61,169 bases of DNA from assembly GCA_002420115.1 (NCBI GenBank), contig DIHK01000040.1:18656-79824 (forward strand), given 5' to 3'. A program made the translations under genes and the position numbers. Shown here piece after piece: positions 51,108-60,110 of this stretch (the stretch's first letter is position 1; each line of letters starts with the position of its first letter). The notes beneath the pieces were generated by a model. The model was not told the DNA's origin. It made no database searches and saw nothing but the letters and a program-made list of their open reading frames with translations. The stretch comes from Nitrospira sp. UBA5698. GTDB lineage: Bacteria > Nitrospirota > Nitrospiria > Nitrospirales > Nitrospiraceae.

Positions 51108-51997
51108 GAGTGACGTACCGTCGAGCTCGCAAGTTTTTCGCGTTCGCCTTTTGCCCGGTCGAGTGCTTTTTCGATACCCGCCGCATCACCGGCCCTAATC
51201 AGCTGCTTCAATTCTTCCAAAGCTCGTGTGTACCGGTCGATATACGCCACCACATTCTCTCTGTTCCACAGAAAAATATCTCGCCACATTTCAGGAGAAC
51301 TCGCGGCAATCCTCGTCGTATCCCGCAACCCCCCTCCGGAATGACCGGCAAGATCGAGAGACGGCAACGCCTGATCACGAAGTTCGGACAAGGCATTCAT
51401 CAGGGCAAAAGCAGCCACATGCGGCAAGTGACTGACGGCACCAAGAATTTGGTCGTGGAGATGGGGGTCCATCGTCAAGATGATCGACCCGGCTTCTTCC
51501 CACAATTGCCTCACGCGCTCTAGAGCCGTAGCATTTGTCCGTTTCGTGGGAGTTAAAATGCAACGCGCCCCTTTGAACAACTGATCGGTACCGGCGGCGA
51601 CTCCTGTCTTTTCTTTCCCGGCGATGGGATGTGCCCCGACAAAATGTACGCCGTCTGGCATGGCGGCCTCCGACCGCTCGACCAACGTCCCCTTCACACT
51701 TCCCACATCACTGACGATGGATCCGGGACCGAGGCAATGGGCCCATTCTTGAAGATGTCGCTCATACGTATCTACGGGCGTAGCCAGAACGACTAAATCC
51801 GCGCCACGCACGCCCTCTTGGGGGTCAGCCACATATCGATCGATCGCCCCCAACGCAACAGCGGTCTTGAGATTTTCCACTCGACGACCGATACCGACCA
51901 CGTGGTCGGCCAAGGCCTTCCTGCGGAGGATCATGCCGAGCGATCCACCGATCAGCCCGACCCCGATAATGGCGACGTGTTTAAAATGGACCGGCAT
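51104..51997 (-). CDS. tyrA: Prephenate dehydrogenase
   Basis: A 297-residue NAD-dependent enzyme making 4-hydroxyphenylpyruvate, the tyrosine branch. The nucleotide loop is GVGLIGGSLGMILRR, the catalytic His is in GAHPIAGKEKTG, and the C-terminal helical domain has GGGLRDTTRIAASSPEMW. It lacks an ACT regulatory domain and the fused mutase. Arogenate as substrate is possible. It lies next to aroA and aroF in one operon. Confidence 0.95.
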   Translation of the reverse strand: MPVHFKHVAIIGVGLIGGSLGMILRRKALADHVVGIGRRVENLKTAVALGAIDRYVADPQEGVRGADLVVLATPVDTYERHLQEWAHCLGPGSIVSDVGSVKGTLVERSEAAMPDGVHFVGAHPIAGKEKTGVAAGTDQLFKGARCILTPTKRTNATALERVRQLWEEAGSIILTMDPHLHDQILGAVSHLPHVAAFALMNALSELRDQALPSLDLAGHSGGGLRDTTRIAASSPEMWRDIFLWNRENVVAYIDRYTRALEELKQLIRAGDAAGIEKALDRAKGEREKLASSTVRHS

Positions 51998-52004
51998 TGA
52001 GATG

Positions 52005-53018
52005 CTACAACTCTCTTCCCACGGCTTTCGCGATATTCTTCAGATCTCCCATCAGCGTCTTGAATTTCGACGGCTTGATTGATTCTTCTCCGTCACAGAG
52101 CGCGCACTCCGGATTTGAATGGACCTCAATGAGCAGCCCATCCGCTCCTGCCGCGACTGCTGCTTTGGACATCGGCGCAACGAGATCCCACTTGCCTGTG
52201 GCATGGCTGGGATCCACGATGACCGGAAGATGAGAAAGCTCTTTCAATGTTGGAATGGCCGCCAGATCCAAGGTGTTCCGGTATTGCGTCTCGAACGTCC
52301 TGATACCCCGTTCGCACAACATCACATTCTGATTACCGCGAGACATGATGTACTCAGCCGACAAGAGAAACTCTTTGATCGTAGCCGACAGCCCCCGCTT
52401 CAGGAGCACGGGCTTGTCATAGGCCCCGACTTCCTTCAGCAGTTCGAAGTTCTGCATGTTCCGAGCGCCGATCTGGATGATATCCGCTTTTTCTAAAAAC
52501 AGTTCGATATCACGAGTATCCAAGATTTCACTGACCACCGGTAAACCCGTTTGTTTTCTCGCCTCAACAAGGTAGTCCAACCCTTCCCGCCCCAGCCCTT
52601 GAAACGAATAGGGAGACGTCCGTGGTTTATAGGCCCCACCACGCAAAATCGTCGCGCCTGAAGCTTTGACTTCATGGGCAATACCAACCGTCAACTCGAG
52701 TCGCTCCACTGCACAGGGGCCAGCCATGATCGCGATTTTCTTGGCGCCGATTTTGACTCCCCCGACATCAATGATCGTGGGTTCTTTCTTGAACTCGCGA
52801 CTGACAAGCTTCCAAGGGGCCAGGATGGGCAGGACGCTTTCGACACCGGGAAGTGCCGTCAACGGCTGATTGTGCAGGATACGATCGTCGCCGATGACCC
52901 CGATGATGGTGCGCTCCTGGCCCGTCGAGATTTGTGATTTCAGGCCAAGATCACGCAGTCGATCGATAATATGGTCGACTTCGCTCTCCGATGCTTCCGG
53001 TTTCAATACAATGATCAT
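52005..53018 (-). CDS. aroF: 3-deoxy-7-phosphoheptulonate synthase (DAHP synthase)
   Basis: A 337-residue enzyme of the type I-beta DAHP synthase kind that joins PEP and erythrose-4-phosphate, the first step of the aromatic pathway. The N-terminal 70 residues form a ferredoxin-like regulatory domain (MIIVLKPEASESEVDHIIDRL). The barrel has AGPCAVERLE (metal Cys), the PEP-binding GGAYKPRTSPYSFQG and VDPSHATGKW. The spacing to tyrA is 7 bp and to hisC 18 bp. Feedback control by aromatic amino acids is likely through the N domain. Confidence 0.97.
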   Translation of the reverse strand: MIIVLKPEASESEVDHIIDRLRDLGLKSQISTGQERTIIGVIGDDRILHNQPLTALPGVESVLPILAPWKLVSREFKKEPTIIDVGGVKIGAKKIAIMAGPCAVERLELTVGIAHEVKASGATILRGGAYKPRTSPYSFQGLGREGLDYLVEARKQTGLPVVSEILDTRDIELFLEKADIIQIGARNMQNFELLKEVGAYDKPVLLKRGLSATIKEFLLSAEYIMSRGNQNVMLCERGIRTFETQYRNTLDLAAIPTLKELSHLPVIVDPSHATGKWDLVAPMSKAAVAAGADGLLIEVHSNPECALCDGEESIKPSKFKTLMGDLKNIAKAVGREL

Positions 53019-53036
53019 AATTCCCTCTTACGACTC

Positions 53037-54122
53037 TTATCTACCGCCACCCAAGACCTTGCCGAGCGCCTGAAGGAACGCAGTATTTTCCTCGGGTTGG
53101 CCGATGGTGACACGCAGCATGGTCCCCTCGATATGCCTCGTAATAATGCCTTCTCGCAGGAGTGCGTCAAACACCCCATGTCCATCCTGTTTGGCGTCAA
53201 AGTAGAGAAAGTTGGTTTCCGTCGGAATCGGAAGGATGCCGAGTGCTCGCAGCCCTTGCCCCACCTGCTCGATCCCGGCGGCGTTGACCGCCCGGCTCTT
53301 CGCCACATGATCGTCATCGGCCAGGGCAGCTAGTGCGGCTTTCTGGGCAAGACTATTGGCGTTGAATGGAGGGCGAACCCGATTCAAGTAATCGATGACT
53401 TCTGGAGTACTGATGCCATACCCAATTCGCAATCCGGCCAGCCCATAAATCTTCGAGAAAGTCCTCAGGACAATCGCGCTCCGCCCCTGTTTCACATAGC
53501 CCAGCGCATCTGGAAACTGAGGATGGCGGACATACTCGTAATAGGCTTCGTCGAACACCACAATCACATCGTCCGGCACTCGTGCCATAAAGCGCTCGAC
53601 CGCGTCCGCCGACACCATCGTCCCGGTGGGGTTATTGGGATTGCAGAGAAACAGCAACCGCGTTCGCGGCGTAATCGCTTGAACCATTGACTCAAGGTCG
53701 TGGGTCCAGTTGACGAGAGGAATGATCACCGGCCTTCCGTGAACGGCCGTGACCTCCATCTTGTAGATCACGAACGTGTGATTTGCCATCACGGCCTCAT
53801 CGCCAGGAGCCAAAAACGTTCTGGCGAGCAAACCGATGATCTCATCAGACCCGTTTCCGAGGATGACCTGTTCTTGAGTCACTTTCCAGCGATCAGCAAG
53901 CGCCCGGCGCAGTTGATAGGCACCTCCATCCGGATAGCGATGGAGCGTATCCTGCGCGCCACTGAGAGCCGCTACGGCCTTTGGCGAAGGCCCCAGGGGA
54001 TTCTCGTTGGAGGCAAGCTTGATGACGCGAGTCAGGCCGAGCTCCCGCTGGAGCTCATCAATCGGCTTCCCGGGGACGTACGGACTGAGGGATCGGATAT
54101 CAGGATGGACCTGGAGTGGCAT
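53037..54122 (-). CDS. hisC: Histidinol-phosphate aminotransferase family enzyme, probably aromatic
   Basis: A 361-residue PLP enzyme of fold type I. The PLP-binding Lys is in FSKIYGLAGLRIGYG; the family segments NPLGPSPKAV, NPNNPTGTMV and the Asp/Tyr pair in FDEAYYEYV are present. HisC-type proteins also transaminate phenylpyruvate and 4-hydroxyphenylpyruvate. Its position between pheA and aroF/tyrA in an aromatic operon suggests that it completes phenylalanine and tyrosine synthesis, with histidine synthesis as a second possibility. Confidence 0.92.
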   Translation of the reverse strand: MPLQVHPDIRSLSPYVPGKPIDELQRELGLTRVIKLASNENPLGPSPKAVAALSGAQDTLHRYPDGGAYQLRRALADRWKVTQEQVILGNGSDEIIGLLARTFLAPGDEAVMANHTFVIYKMEVTAVHGRPVIIPLVNWTHDLESMVQAITPRTRLLFLCNPNNPTGTMVSADAVERFMARVPDDVIVVFDEAYYEYVRHPQFPDALGYVKQGRSAIVLRTFSKIYGLAGLRIGYGISTPEVIDYLNRVRPPFNANSLAQKAALAALADDDHVAKSRAVNAAGIEQVGQGLRALGILPIPTETNFLYFDAKQDGHGVFDALLREGIITRHIEGTMLRVTIGQPEENTAFLQALGKVLGGGR

Positions 54123-54125
54123 AAT

Positions 54126-55202
54126 TTAGTTATGTGCCGGGTAGGAGCCCAAGATCTTCATGAAGAGACAGCGGGCCTTCACTTCCTCCACGGCTTTGCT
54201 GACTCGATCATCATTGATATGTCCTTCGACATCCACAAAGAAAATATACTCCCAGGCTTTCCGCTGGGAGGGACGTGATTCGATCTTTGTCATACTGATG
54301 CCATAGGAGGCGAACGGACGAAGCAAGTCGTACAGAGCTCCGACTTTATCCTTCACCGACAGCATCAACGACGTCTTATCTTTCCCCGTCTGTTCGGAAG
54401 GTTTTTGAGACAGCACCAGGAAACGGGTGAAGTTATTCAGGTTGTCTTCGATCCGGGCCTTAATCACTTTCAGGCCATAGAGCTGACCAGCCAACTCCGA
54501 CGCGATGGCGGCGGAGGCTTGATCATCGACGCACATCTCGGCGGCCCGGGCCGTGCTCGCTACCTCCACCGTAGGAACGTGGGGGAGATTGGTCTCAAGC
54601 CAGTTTCGGCACTGAGCCAGGGCATGCGGATGTGACTGAATTTTCTTCACATCTTCCATGAGGCCTGATTTGGACAGCAAATGATGAGAGACTTCTTGAA
54701 GAATTTCTCCGTAGATCCGCAAGTTAGAATCGATAAACATGTCGAGCGTATGATTGACCACACCTTCCGTCGTGTTCTCGATCGGCACGACGCCGAAATT
54801 AGCTCGGCCTCGTTCCACTTCGCTGAAGACCTCTTTAATGCTTTGGACCGGCACATACTGGACGGATGAGCCGAACTTCTGCATGCAGGCCATATGAGTA
54901 AAGGTTGCCCTCGGTCCTAGATAGGCAACCTTCTGGGGAGCCTCAAGCGACAGCGACGCTGACATGATTTCCCGATAGACAGAGCGAATGGCCTCGCTGG
55001 GGAATGGCCCGGTATTGAGTTTGGTGAGCCGTTGGATGATCTCAGCCTCCCGGCCAGCGGTATGGAGGTTGGCATCCGCATCCTTCTCTTTCTTCAATCG
55101 CCCGATTTCAATGACACTCTTTGAACGTTCGTTCAGAAGCCGAATGATCTCATCATCGATCCTATCGATTTCCTTACGATATTCTGGCATGTCCTTGGGC
55201 AT
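54126..55202 (-). CDS. pheA: Bifunctional chorismate mutase / prephenate dehydratase
   Basis: A 358-residue fusion for the phenylalanine branch. Residues 5-85 form the AroQ chorismate mutase (YRKEIDRIDDEIIRLLNERS and REAEIIQRL), followed by prephenate dehydratase (AYLGPRATFTHMA; PIENTTEGVVNHTLDMF, with the catalytic Thr motif) and an ACT domain (KTSLMLSVKDKVGALYDLLRPF, with ESRPS) for phenylalanine feedback. The start at 55202 (MPKDMPEYRK) fits the family; the longer frame to 55340 adds a region without similarity. It is 4 bp before hisC and likely the first gene of the operon. Confidence 0.95.
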   Translation of the reverse strand: MPKDMPEYRKEIDRIDDEIIRLLNERSKSVIEIGRLKKEKDADANLHTAGREAEIIQRLTKLNTGPFPSEAIRSVYREIMSASLSLEAPQKVAYLGPRATFTHMACMQKFGSSVQYVPVQSIKEVFSEVERGRANFGVVPIENTTEGVVNHTLDMFIDSNLRIYGEILQEVSHHLLSKSGLMEDVKKIQSHPHALAQCRNWLETNLPHVPTVEVASTARAAEMCVDDQASAAIASELAGQLYGLKVIKARIEDNLNNFTRFLVLSQKPSEQTGKDKTSLMLSVKDKVGALYDLLRPFASYGISMTKIESRPSQRKAWEYIFFVDVEGHINDDRVSKAVEEVKARCLFMKILGSYPAHN

Positions 55203-55365
55203 ACGGCGTCTCGTTTCAAGCACCCGTTCACAGGAGGGCTTCCTCATCCCCTTGAGGGACGGGGATCGTTGAGACAAGTGGGGAATTCTACAGGATCGGC
55301 GGAAACTATTGCAAGAACAGCTGATGCCCACGGGAAGCACGCGCTTAGAGTGGAGCGTGCCCGGC

Positions 55366-56370
55366 TTACATCAGCAAATGCGACGGTCGCTTGAAATGGT
55401 CGTACGCCAACTTCGTGACCTGACGGCCGCGCCCTGTACGGTCCAAGAAACCTGCCTGAATGAGATAGGGTTCATACACATCCTCGATCGTGCCCTTATC
55501 CTCTTGAACAGCAGCCGCTAAGGACTCCACTCCAACCGGCCCCCCGTTGAACTTCTCGATAATGGTGAGGAGGACTTTGCGGTCCATGTCGTCGAACCCG
55601 GCTTCGTCAATCCCCAGCCACGCCAGCCCCTCCTGCGCGACCTCTTTAGTGATACGGCCATCAGCCTTAATTTGGGCATAATCCCTGATACGCTTGATAA
55701 GCCGATTGACGATCCGCGGGGTTCCTCTCGCACGCCGCGAGATTTCTGCTGCACCGGCCCGATCAATGCCGACCCCCAGGACACCTGCCGACCTCACCAC
55801 AATGGCCTCCAACTCGGAAGGCTCGTAAAACTCCAGCCGATAGACCAATCCGAAGCGATCACGGAGGGGAGAGGTGAGGGAACCAGCCCTCGTCGTGGCT
55901 CCCACCAGTGTAAACGGTGGAAGATCGAGTTTCACGGTTCTGGTAGCTGGTCCTTGTCCAACCACCAGATCCAGTTGGAAGTCCTCCATAGCTGGATAGA
56001 GCGCCTCCTCCACAGAAGCAGGGAGGCGATGAATTTCATCGATGAACAGCACATCATGTTCTTGGAGATTAGTCAGAACGGCGGCAAGGTCGCCGGCATG
56101 AGCAAGCACCAACCCCGAGGTTGACCGCAACGCCGCTCCCATTTCCCGTGCAATGATATGCGCAATGGTCGTTTTACCGAGACCGGGCGGACCATAAAAA
56201 ATGGCGTGGTCAAGCGATTCTCCCCGCTGCCGAGCCGCTTCGATGCAAATCCGAAGCGACTCCTTCATCTTCTCCTGACCGACATACTCTTCAAGCGTCT
56301 GGGGGCGCAGGACATTTTCCAGTCCTCGCTCTTCGTCTGCTGCATGATTAGTGACAAGCCGTTCAGTCAT
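55366..56370 (-). CDS. ruvB: Holliday junction branch migration helicase RuvB
   Basis: A 334-residue AAA+ motor that drives branch migration with RuvA. Walker A is GPPGLGKTT, Walker B is FIDEIHRLP, sensor 1 is LVGATTRAG, and the Arg finger is in RDRFGL. The C-terminal winged helix has GGPVGVESLAAAV and RTGRGRQVT. It follows the cysteine-rich gene by 16 bp, in the same strand as ruvA and yebC. A terminator-type structure was not seen. Confidence 0.97.
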   Translation of the reverse strand: MTERLVTNHAADEERGLENVLRPQTLEEYVGQEKMKESLRICIEAARQRGESLDHAIFYGPPGLGKTTIAHIIAREMGAALRSTSGLVLAHAGDLAAVLTNLQEHDVLFIDEIHRLPASVEEALYPAMEDFQLDLVVGQGPATRTVKLDLPPFTLVGATTRAGSLTSPLRDRFGLVYRLEFYEPSELEAIVVRSAGVLGVGIDRAGAAEISRRARGTPRIVNRLIKRIRDYAQIKADGRITKEVAQEGLAWLGIDEAGFDDMDRKVLLTIIEKFNGGPVGVESLAAAVQEDKGTIEDVYEPYLIQAGFLDRTGRGRQVTKLAYDHFKRPSHLLM

Positions 56371-56386
56371 AGCCGAGCATCAGCGG

Positions 56387-56875
56387 TTACTTATGATCTG
56401 GCACCTGTTGGTACAGTGGAGGCGGCGGAATCGCCCCCTGGCCAGGTTTTGCCGTATCGCCACAATCCGGAGGACATGCCTTGTATCCTTGAGTGGCATC
56501 CGGGAACGTGGTCTCCATCTTTCGCAGTTGGCACTGAGTCAGCCGTCCCCCATCATTGGCTCCACAACGCGCAGGAACCGAGGAACTCCCGATCTCCGCA
56601 TACCCCTCAGGACAAACTCCACAGACTCCCAGCATGTTCGCACCAAGTGGCACGCATTGCACGAGCATCCCTTCCTGATCTTTACAAATATCCTGAGATT
56701 GAGTGACGCCGGTCGTTGCATAGCCGTCCGGACACTTCCCGCAGGTCATCCTGATCGTTTTCGGCTCCGTCGATTCCTCCGCAAGGCTCACGGATGAAGA
56801 GAAAAGAGCACACGTTGTCCCCATCATCGCACCGTACAGGATGACCCTGGCAGCAGTCCCCGCATAAGATCGCAT
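56387..56875 (-). CDS. Cysteine-rich exported protein between ruvA and ruvB
   Basis: A 162-residue protein with a signal peptide (about residues 1-32, ending SLAE). The mature part has ten cysteines arranged in repeats: CGKCPDGYATTGVTQSQDIC and CGVCPEGYAEIGSSSVPARC share the pattern CxxCP-x-GYA, plus CPPDC near the end. Disulfides or a metal site are possible, giving a compact periplasmic module. The C-terminus is Pro-rich (GAIPPPPLYQQVP). The family is unknown and the role in the ruv operon is unclear; it may ride along by position. Confidence 0.75.
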   Translation of the reverse strand: MRSYAGTAARVILYGAMMGTTCALFSSSVSLAEESTEPKTIRMTCGKCPDGYATTGVTQSQDICKDQEGMLVQCVPLGANMLGVCGVCPEGYAEIGSSSVPARCGANDGGRLTQCQLRKMETTFPDATQGYKACPPDCGDTAKPGQGAIPPPPLYQQVPDHK

Positions 56876-56881
56876 AAGTAT

Positions 56882-57490
56882 TCACCCCCTTGCTAGCTCC
56901 TTGAGCCCTTCTCGAATCAGCTCCTTCAGTGCCATCGAGCCTGATGCGGCTTTTGTCACCCGCTTTAAGGCTTCTTTGGCATCTTGAGCACGGTAGCCCA
57001 AGTGTACCAGAGCAGATAACGCATCCTCGAAGAGATCATCGAATTCCGCAGGCTCTGCCGCGGGAGAACGGGGGTAGATACCTTGAATCTTACCGACCTT
57101 ATCTCTGAGCTCGAGCGCGAGACGCCCCGCCGACTTCTTGCCGATCCCCGGAACAGTCTCCAGCTTCTCGGTATCCGCAGTCTGAATGGCATGAACCAGA
57201 TCTGTAACCGATAAACTCGACAGCACACTAAGCGCCAATTTAGGGCCGACTCCGGAGACGCTGGTCAACAGCAAAAACGCCTCCTTCTCGCTCTGCGAGA
57301 GAAAGCCGAACAGCTGGATCGCATCCTCCCGAAGATGCGTATGAATATGCAGCGCCGTACTGTCGTCGAGATTTGGAAGCGAGTAATAGGTACTGAGGGG
57401 GATATGAACTTCGTACCCGACCCCCTGCACATCGATCGTCAGGTGGGTCGGTGCTTTGACTGCCAACCGCCCCGTGAGAAAGGCGATCAT
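56882..57490 (-). CDS. ruvA: Holliday junction DNA-binding protein RuvA
   Basis: A 202-residue subunit that binds four-way junctions and loads RuvB. The N-terminal OB domain is MIAFLTGRLAVKAPTHLTID, two helix-hairpin-helix motifs follow (VSGVGPKLALSVLS and VPGIGKKSAGRLALELRDK), and the C-terminal domain III (DALSALVHLGYRAQDAKEAL) contacts RuvB. The upstream gene is yebC. RuvC, which often sits between yebC and ruvA, is not present there. Confidence 0.97.
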   Translation of the reverse strand: MIAFLTGRLAVKAPTHLTIDVQGVGYEVHIPLSTYYSLPNLDDSTALHIHTHLREDAIQLFGFLSQSEKEAFLLLTSVSGVGPKLALSVLSSLSVTDLVHAIQTADTEKLETVPGIGKKSAGRLALELRDKVGKIQGIYPRSPAAEPAEFDDLFEDALSALVHLGYRAQDAKEALKRVTKAASGSMALKELIREGLKELARG

Positions 57491-57538
57491 CTCGTCTCGT
57501 TACCCCAAGACAAGTGCCATGCGAGAGTCACCGGAGGA

Positions 57539-58297
57539 TCAGCCCCCCGCCGTTGCAGCTACTTTTTCCATGACGTCATCCGGAATATCGAAGTTCGCGT
57601 GAACCTTTTGCACATCGTCATGCTCATCCAGAATTTCCATCAATTTCAGCATCTGTTCGGCCGACTTCTCTTCGAGGCTGATGGTATTCTGGGGCACATA
57701 CGTGATTTCCGCCAGTGTCGTCTCAACGTTTGCGTCGGCCAGCGCTTTCTTGACGGCTTCGAATTCTTGTGGTCCGGTGATGATTTCGATCGATTTGTCA
57801 CCGGTTTTCACGTCTTCCGCTCCGGCATCGAGGGCCAAGGAGAGCAACGTATCCTCATCGACCTTTCCCGCCTCGATCGTCAGAAGCCCCTTCTTGTGAA
57901 ACTGCCATGCGACGGCACCGGCCTCAGCCATGTTGCCATGATTCTTAGTCAACAGACTTCGGATCTCCGCCACGGTCCGATTCCGATTATCGCTCGTAAT
58001 GTCCAAGAGCAGCGCGGTTCCTCCAGGCCCATAGCCTTCCAACGCAAACTCCTCGTAGGTCACGCCTGGCAGCTCCCCAGTGCCGCGCTGAATCGCTTTC
58101 TTTAAGGTATCGCCTGGCATGTTGGCTTCCTTCGCCTTGGCAATGGCCAGACGAAGCCGTGGGTTCCCATCCGGATCTCCCCCTGAACGGGCAGCGATCG
58201 TCACCTCACGAATAATTCTGGTAAAGATTTTTCCACGTTTTGCGTCCTGAGCCCCCTTGTGGCGCTTAATCGTTGCCCAATGGCTATGTCCACCCAT
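57539..58297 (-). CDS. yebC: YebC/PmpR family regulatory or translation protein
   Basis: A 252-residue protein with the family start MGGHSHWATIKRHKGAQDAKRGKIFTR (cut here) and AKEANMPGDTLKKAIQRGTGEL, then the domain with YGPGGTALLLDITSDNRNRT. The C-terminal part is beta-rich with VPQNTISLEEKSAEQM. Family members act as transcription regulators (PmpR) or, as recently shown, help ribosomes through proline stretches. It stands first in the yebC-ruvA-(cys-rich)-ruvB block. Confidence 0.96.
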   Translation of the reverse strand: MGGHSHWATIKRHKGAQDAKRGKIFTRIIREVTIAARSGGDPDGNPRLRLAIAKAKEANMPGDTLKKAIQRGTGELPGVTYEEFALEGYGPGGTALLLDITSDNRNRTVAEIRSLLTKNHGNMAEAGAVAWQFHKKGLLTIEAGKVDEDTLLSLALDAGAEDVKTGDKSIEIITGPQEFEAVKKALADANVETTLAEITYVPQNTISLEEKSAEQMLKLMEILDEHDDVQKVHANFDIPDDVMEKVAATAGG

Positions 58298-58441
58298 GTG
58301 TGTCCTCCTCTATCCAGCCATGTCCTCTCGGCCGGTTAGAGATGTGTGATAGAGCACGAATGACCTGTGAATGGTTAGAGGTAGCACAGGCCTCAGAAAG
58401 GTGTCAAATCGCACCGGTATCGGAGGAAGCTTCCCGGACAC

Positions 58442-59176
58442 TTATTGGGAATAGACGAGAAGCAGAAGGCCAAAAAAGATCACACATCCCGCCCAGGCGA
58501 CTTCCCATCGTTTCGTGGCACAAGGCGATATCCCGGAGAACCAGGAGGCCAAGCCTTTTGCCAATGCCGCGCCGATACCCACGATGGCTAATAATGAGTG
58601 CTGAAACTGGATCTTTGCGATAGCAGGATGATCCCCATGAGAGTGGACGAACAGCCAAAGCGAACCGGCCAATGTCGCAATGACCAGGGGCGCCGCCCAC
58701 ATCGGGTGTCGAACCCTACCCAACCGACGAAGTGTTTCACACAAAGCAACCAGTAACGCCATGAATCCATATGCCTTGTGCTCGATGATCTCCCGATCCT
58801 GACCGAAAAACGTCTCGCTAAAGCCAAGTGAGCCAATTGGCCAGGCATCATGGTCACTCCAGATGAGTACAAACCCACCCACGATGCCCAACGCACCGGG
58901 GAGAACAAGGCGATTCCATAGCGGCAGCGGATACTGTAACGCATAGCCCAACTCGGCAAGGCCGAATACCACATCGCAAAGGCCAGCAAAGCGATGGTTG
59001 AACTCTGAAAAGGCTGTCCCTTCAGGTGAACCCTCCCAACGCCCACTGGCCTGCCCCATTTGATGATTATCCGTCGCGATGGTTCGGTCCGACACACTGT
59101 GATGCCCTGATTGAGCTTGTGCGGGTTCAGCCGCCATCCCAGTGATCGGGAGCATGACGAATAGAAACGCGGACAA
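58442..59176 (-). CDS. Histidine-rich membrane protein, paralogue 1, with disrupted signal sequence
   Basis: An open frame of 244 codons starting from a TTG at 59176. It codes a membrane protein with about six helices and conserved histidines in FNHRF, WSDHDAWPIGS, EHKAYGF and HSHGDHP. It is 45-50 percent alike by eye to the protein at 59260-60015. In the same frame, 21 bp upstream, an ATG (59197) would give MKLLLS, but the seventh codon is TGA (59177-59179). Thus the natural signal peptide seems to be split by a stop. The gene may be a pseudogene, be read from the TTG, or the TGA may be a sequencing error. Confidence 0.65.
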   Translation of the reverse strand: MSAFLFVMLPITGMAAEPAQAQSGHHSVSDRTIATDNHQMGQASGRWEGSPEGTAFSEFNHRFAGLCDVVFGLAELGYALQYPLPLWNRLVLPGALGIVGGFVLIWSDHDAWPIGSLGFSETFFGQDREIIEHKAYGFMALLVALCETLRRLGRVRHPMWAAPLVIATLAGSLWLFVHSHGDHPAIAKIQFQHSLLAIVGIGAALAKGLASWFSGISPCATKRWEVAWAGCVIFFGLLLLVYSQ

Positions 59177-59259
59177 TCAAGAGAGTAACAGCTTCATACA
59201 GCAAAACCGATGATACAGGGGGAGATGAGGTGAAGTGTCGGAGAGTATGCCACAGACGG

Positions 59260-60015
59260 CTACTCAGAATACACGAGCAACTGAAATCCCATACCGATCA
59301 CAAGGCCTGCCCAAACCAGCTCCCATCGTTTCGCCGTTTGAGGCGAGATTCCAGATGCCCACGCGACCATCGCACTCGAGACGGCAGCCCCAATACCGAA
59401 ACTGCCGAGCACGGTGTGGTGCAACACAATCCTGTGATTCCCCGGGTGATCTCCATGCGAATGGAAGAAAAGCAGCAGCGCTCCGCCCAGACCGAGAACA
59501 AGCAAGGGAATCGCCCACACAGGATGTCGCGCCCAGCTGATCCGCCGGAGTGTCTCGCTCACCGCTGCGATGCTGGAAAAGACTCCGTAGAGTTTATGCT
59601 GGAGAATTTCCGGATCCTGCCCCGAGAACGTCTGTACGAAGGTGAAAGACCCGATCGGCCAAGCCTCGTGGTCGCTCCAGATCAGGAGGTAGGTGCCAAT
59701 CACACCGAGCGCACCGGGCAACACCAGACGAGGCCACACAGGCAAGCGGTACCGCAGCGCATGTCCCAACTCCGCCAAGCCAAACAACAGAACGAACAGC
59801 CCGACGAAGCGATGATTAAATTCTGAGTAAGCGATCCCTTCTGTCGATCCCTCCCATTTGCCCTCATCGGGTTCGTTCTGGAGATTGTGTAGTGTGCCTG
59901 TGGCGATGGAGGCTGGGTGATGTTCTGAGGATGATTGGGCACGAGCATCTACGCCCAGGAAAAACAGCGACGTCGTCAGCACCAAAACCAGAACCGGAGA
60001 AGCCCACTGCTTCAT
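59260..60015 (-). CDS. Histidine-rich membrane protein, paralogue 2
   Basis: A 251-residue protein. Residues 1-27 form a signal peptide (ending DARAQ). Six hydrophobic segments follow, with histidines conserved in the paralogue: FNHRFVG, WSDHEAWPIGS, QHKLYG, and HSHGDHPGNH followed by HHTV. The His pattern suggests a heme or copper site in the membrane, as in CopD-like or DoxX-like proteins, but no such family is certain. The ATG at 60015 has a poor ribosome site; GTG at 60045 is in frame. It is probably co-transcribed with paralogue 1. Confidence 0.75.
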   Translation of the reverse strand: MKQWASPVLVLVLTTSLFFLGVDARAQSSSEHHPASIATGTLHNLQNEPDEGKWEGSTEGIAYSEFNHRFVGLFVLLFGLAELGHALRYRLPVWPRLVLPGALGVIGTYLLIWSDHEAWPIGSFTFVQTFSGQDPEILQHKLYGVFSSIAAVSETLRRISWARHPVWAIPLLVLGLGGALLLFFHSHGDHPGNHRIVLHHTVLGSFGIGAAVSSAMVAWASGISPQTAKRWELVWAGLVIGMGFQLLVYSE

Positions 60016-60051
60016 GTACCAGAACCGTCGACCGAATGGACCCACACAATC

Positions 60052-60085
60052 AAAAGGCCCATCCAGGCGGCCGGATGGGCCTTTT
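60052..60085 (-). terminator. Intrinsic terminator, 13-bp stem
   Basis: AAAAGGCCCATCC at 60052-60064 pairs perfectly with GGATGGGCCTTTT at 60073-60085 around an 8-nt loop. On the minus strand the stem ends in TTTT, so it is a good terminator for the PCP_red gene that ends at 60111. It also isolates the downstream membrane genes from that gene. Confidence 0.85.
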
Positions 60086-60110
60086 GCATTCAGGCAGAAA
60101 AACGTTGTGC

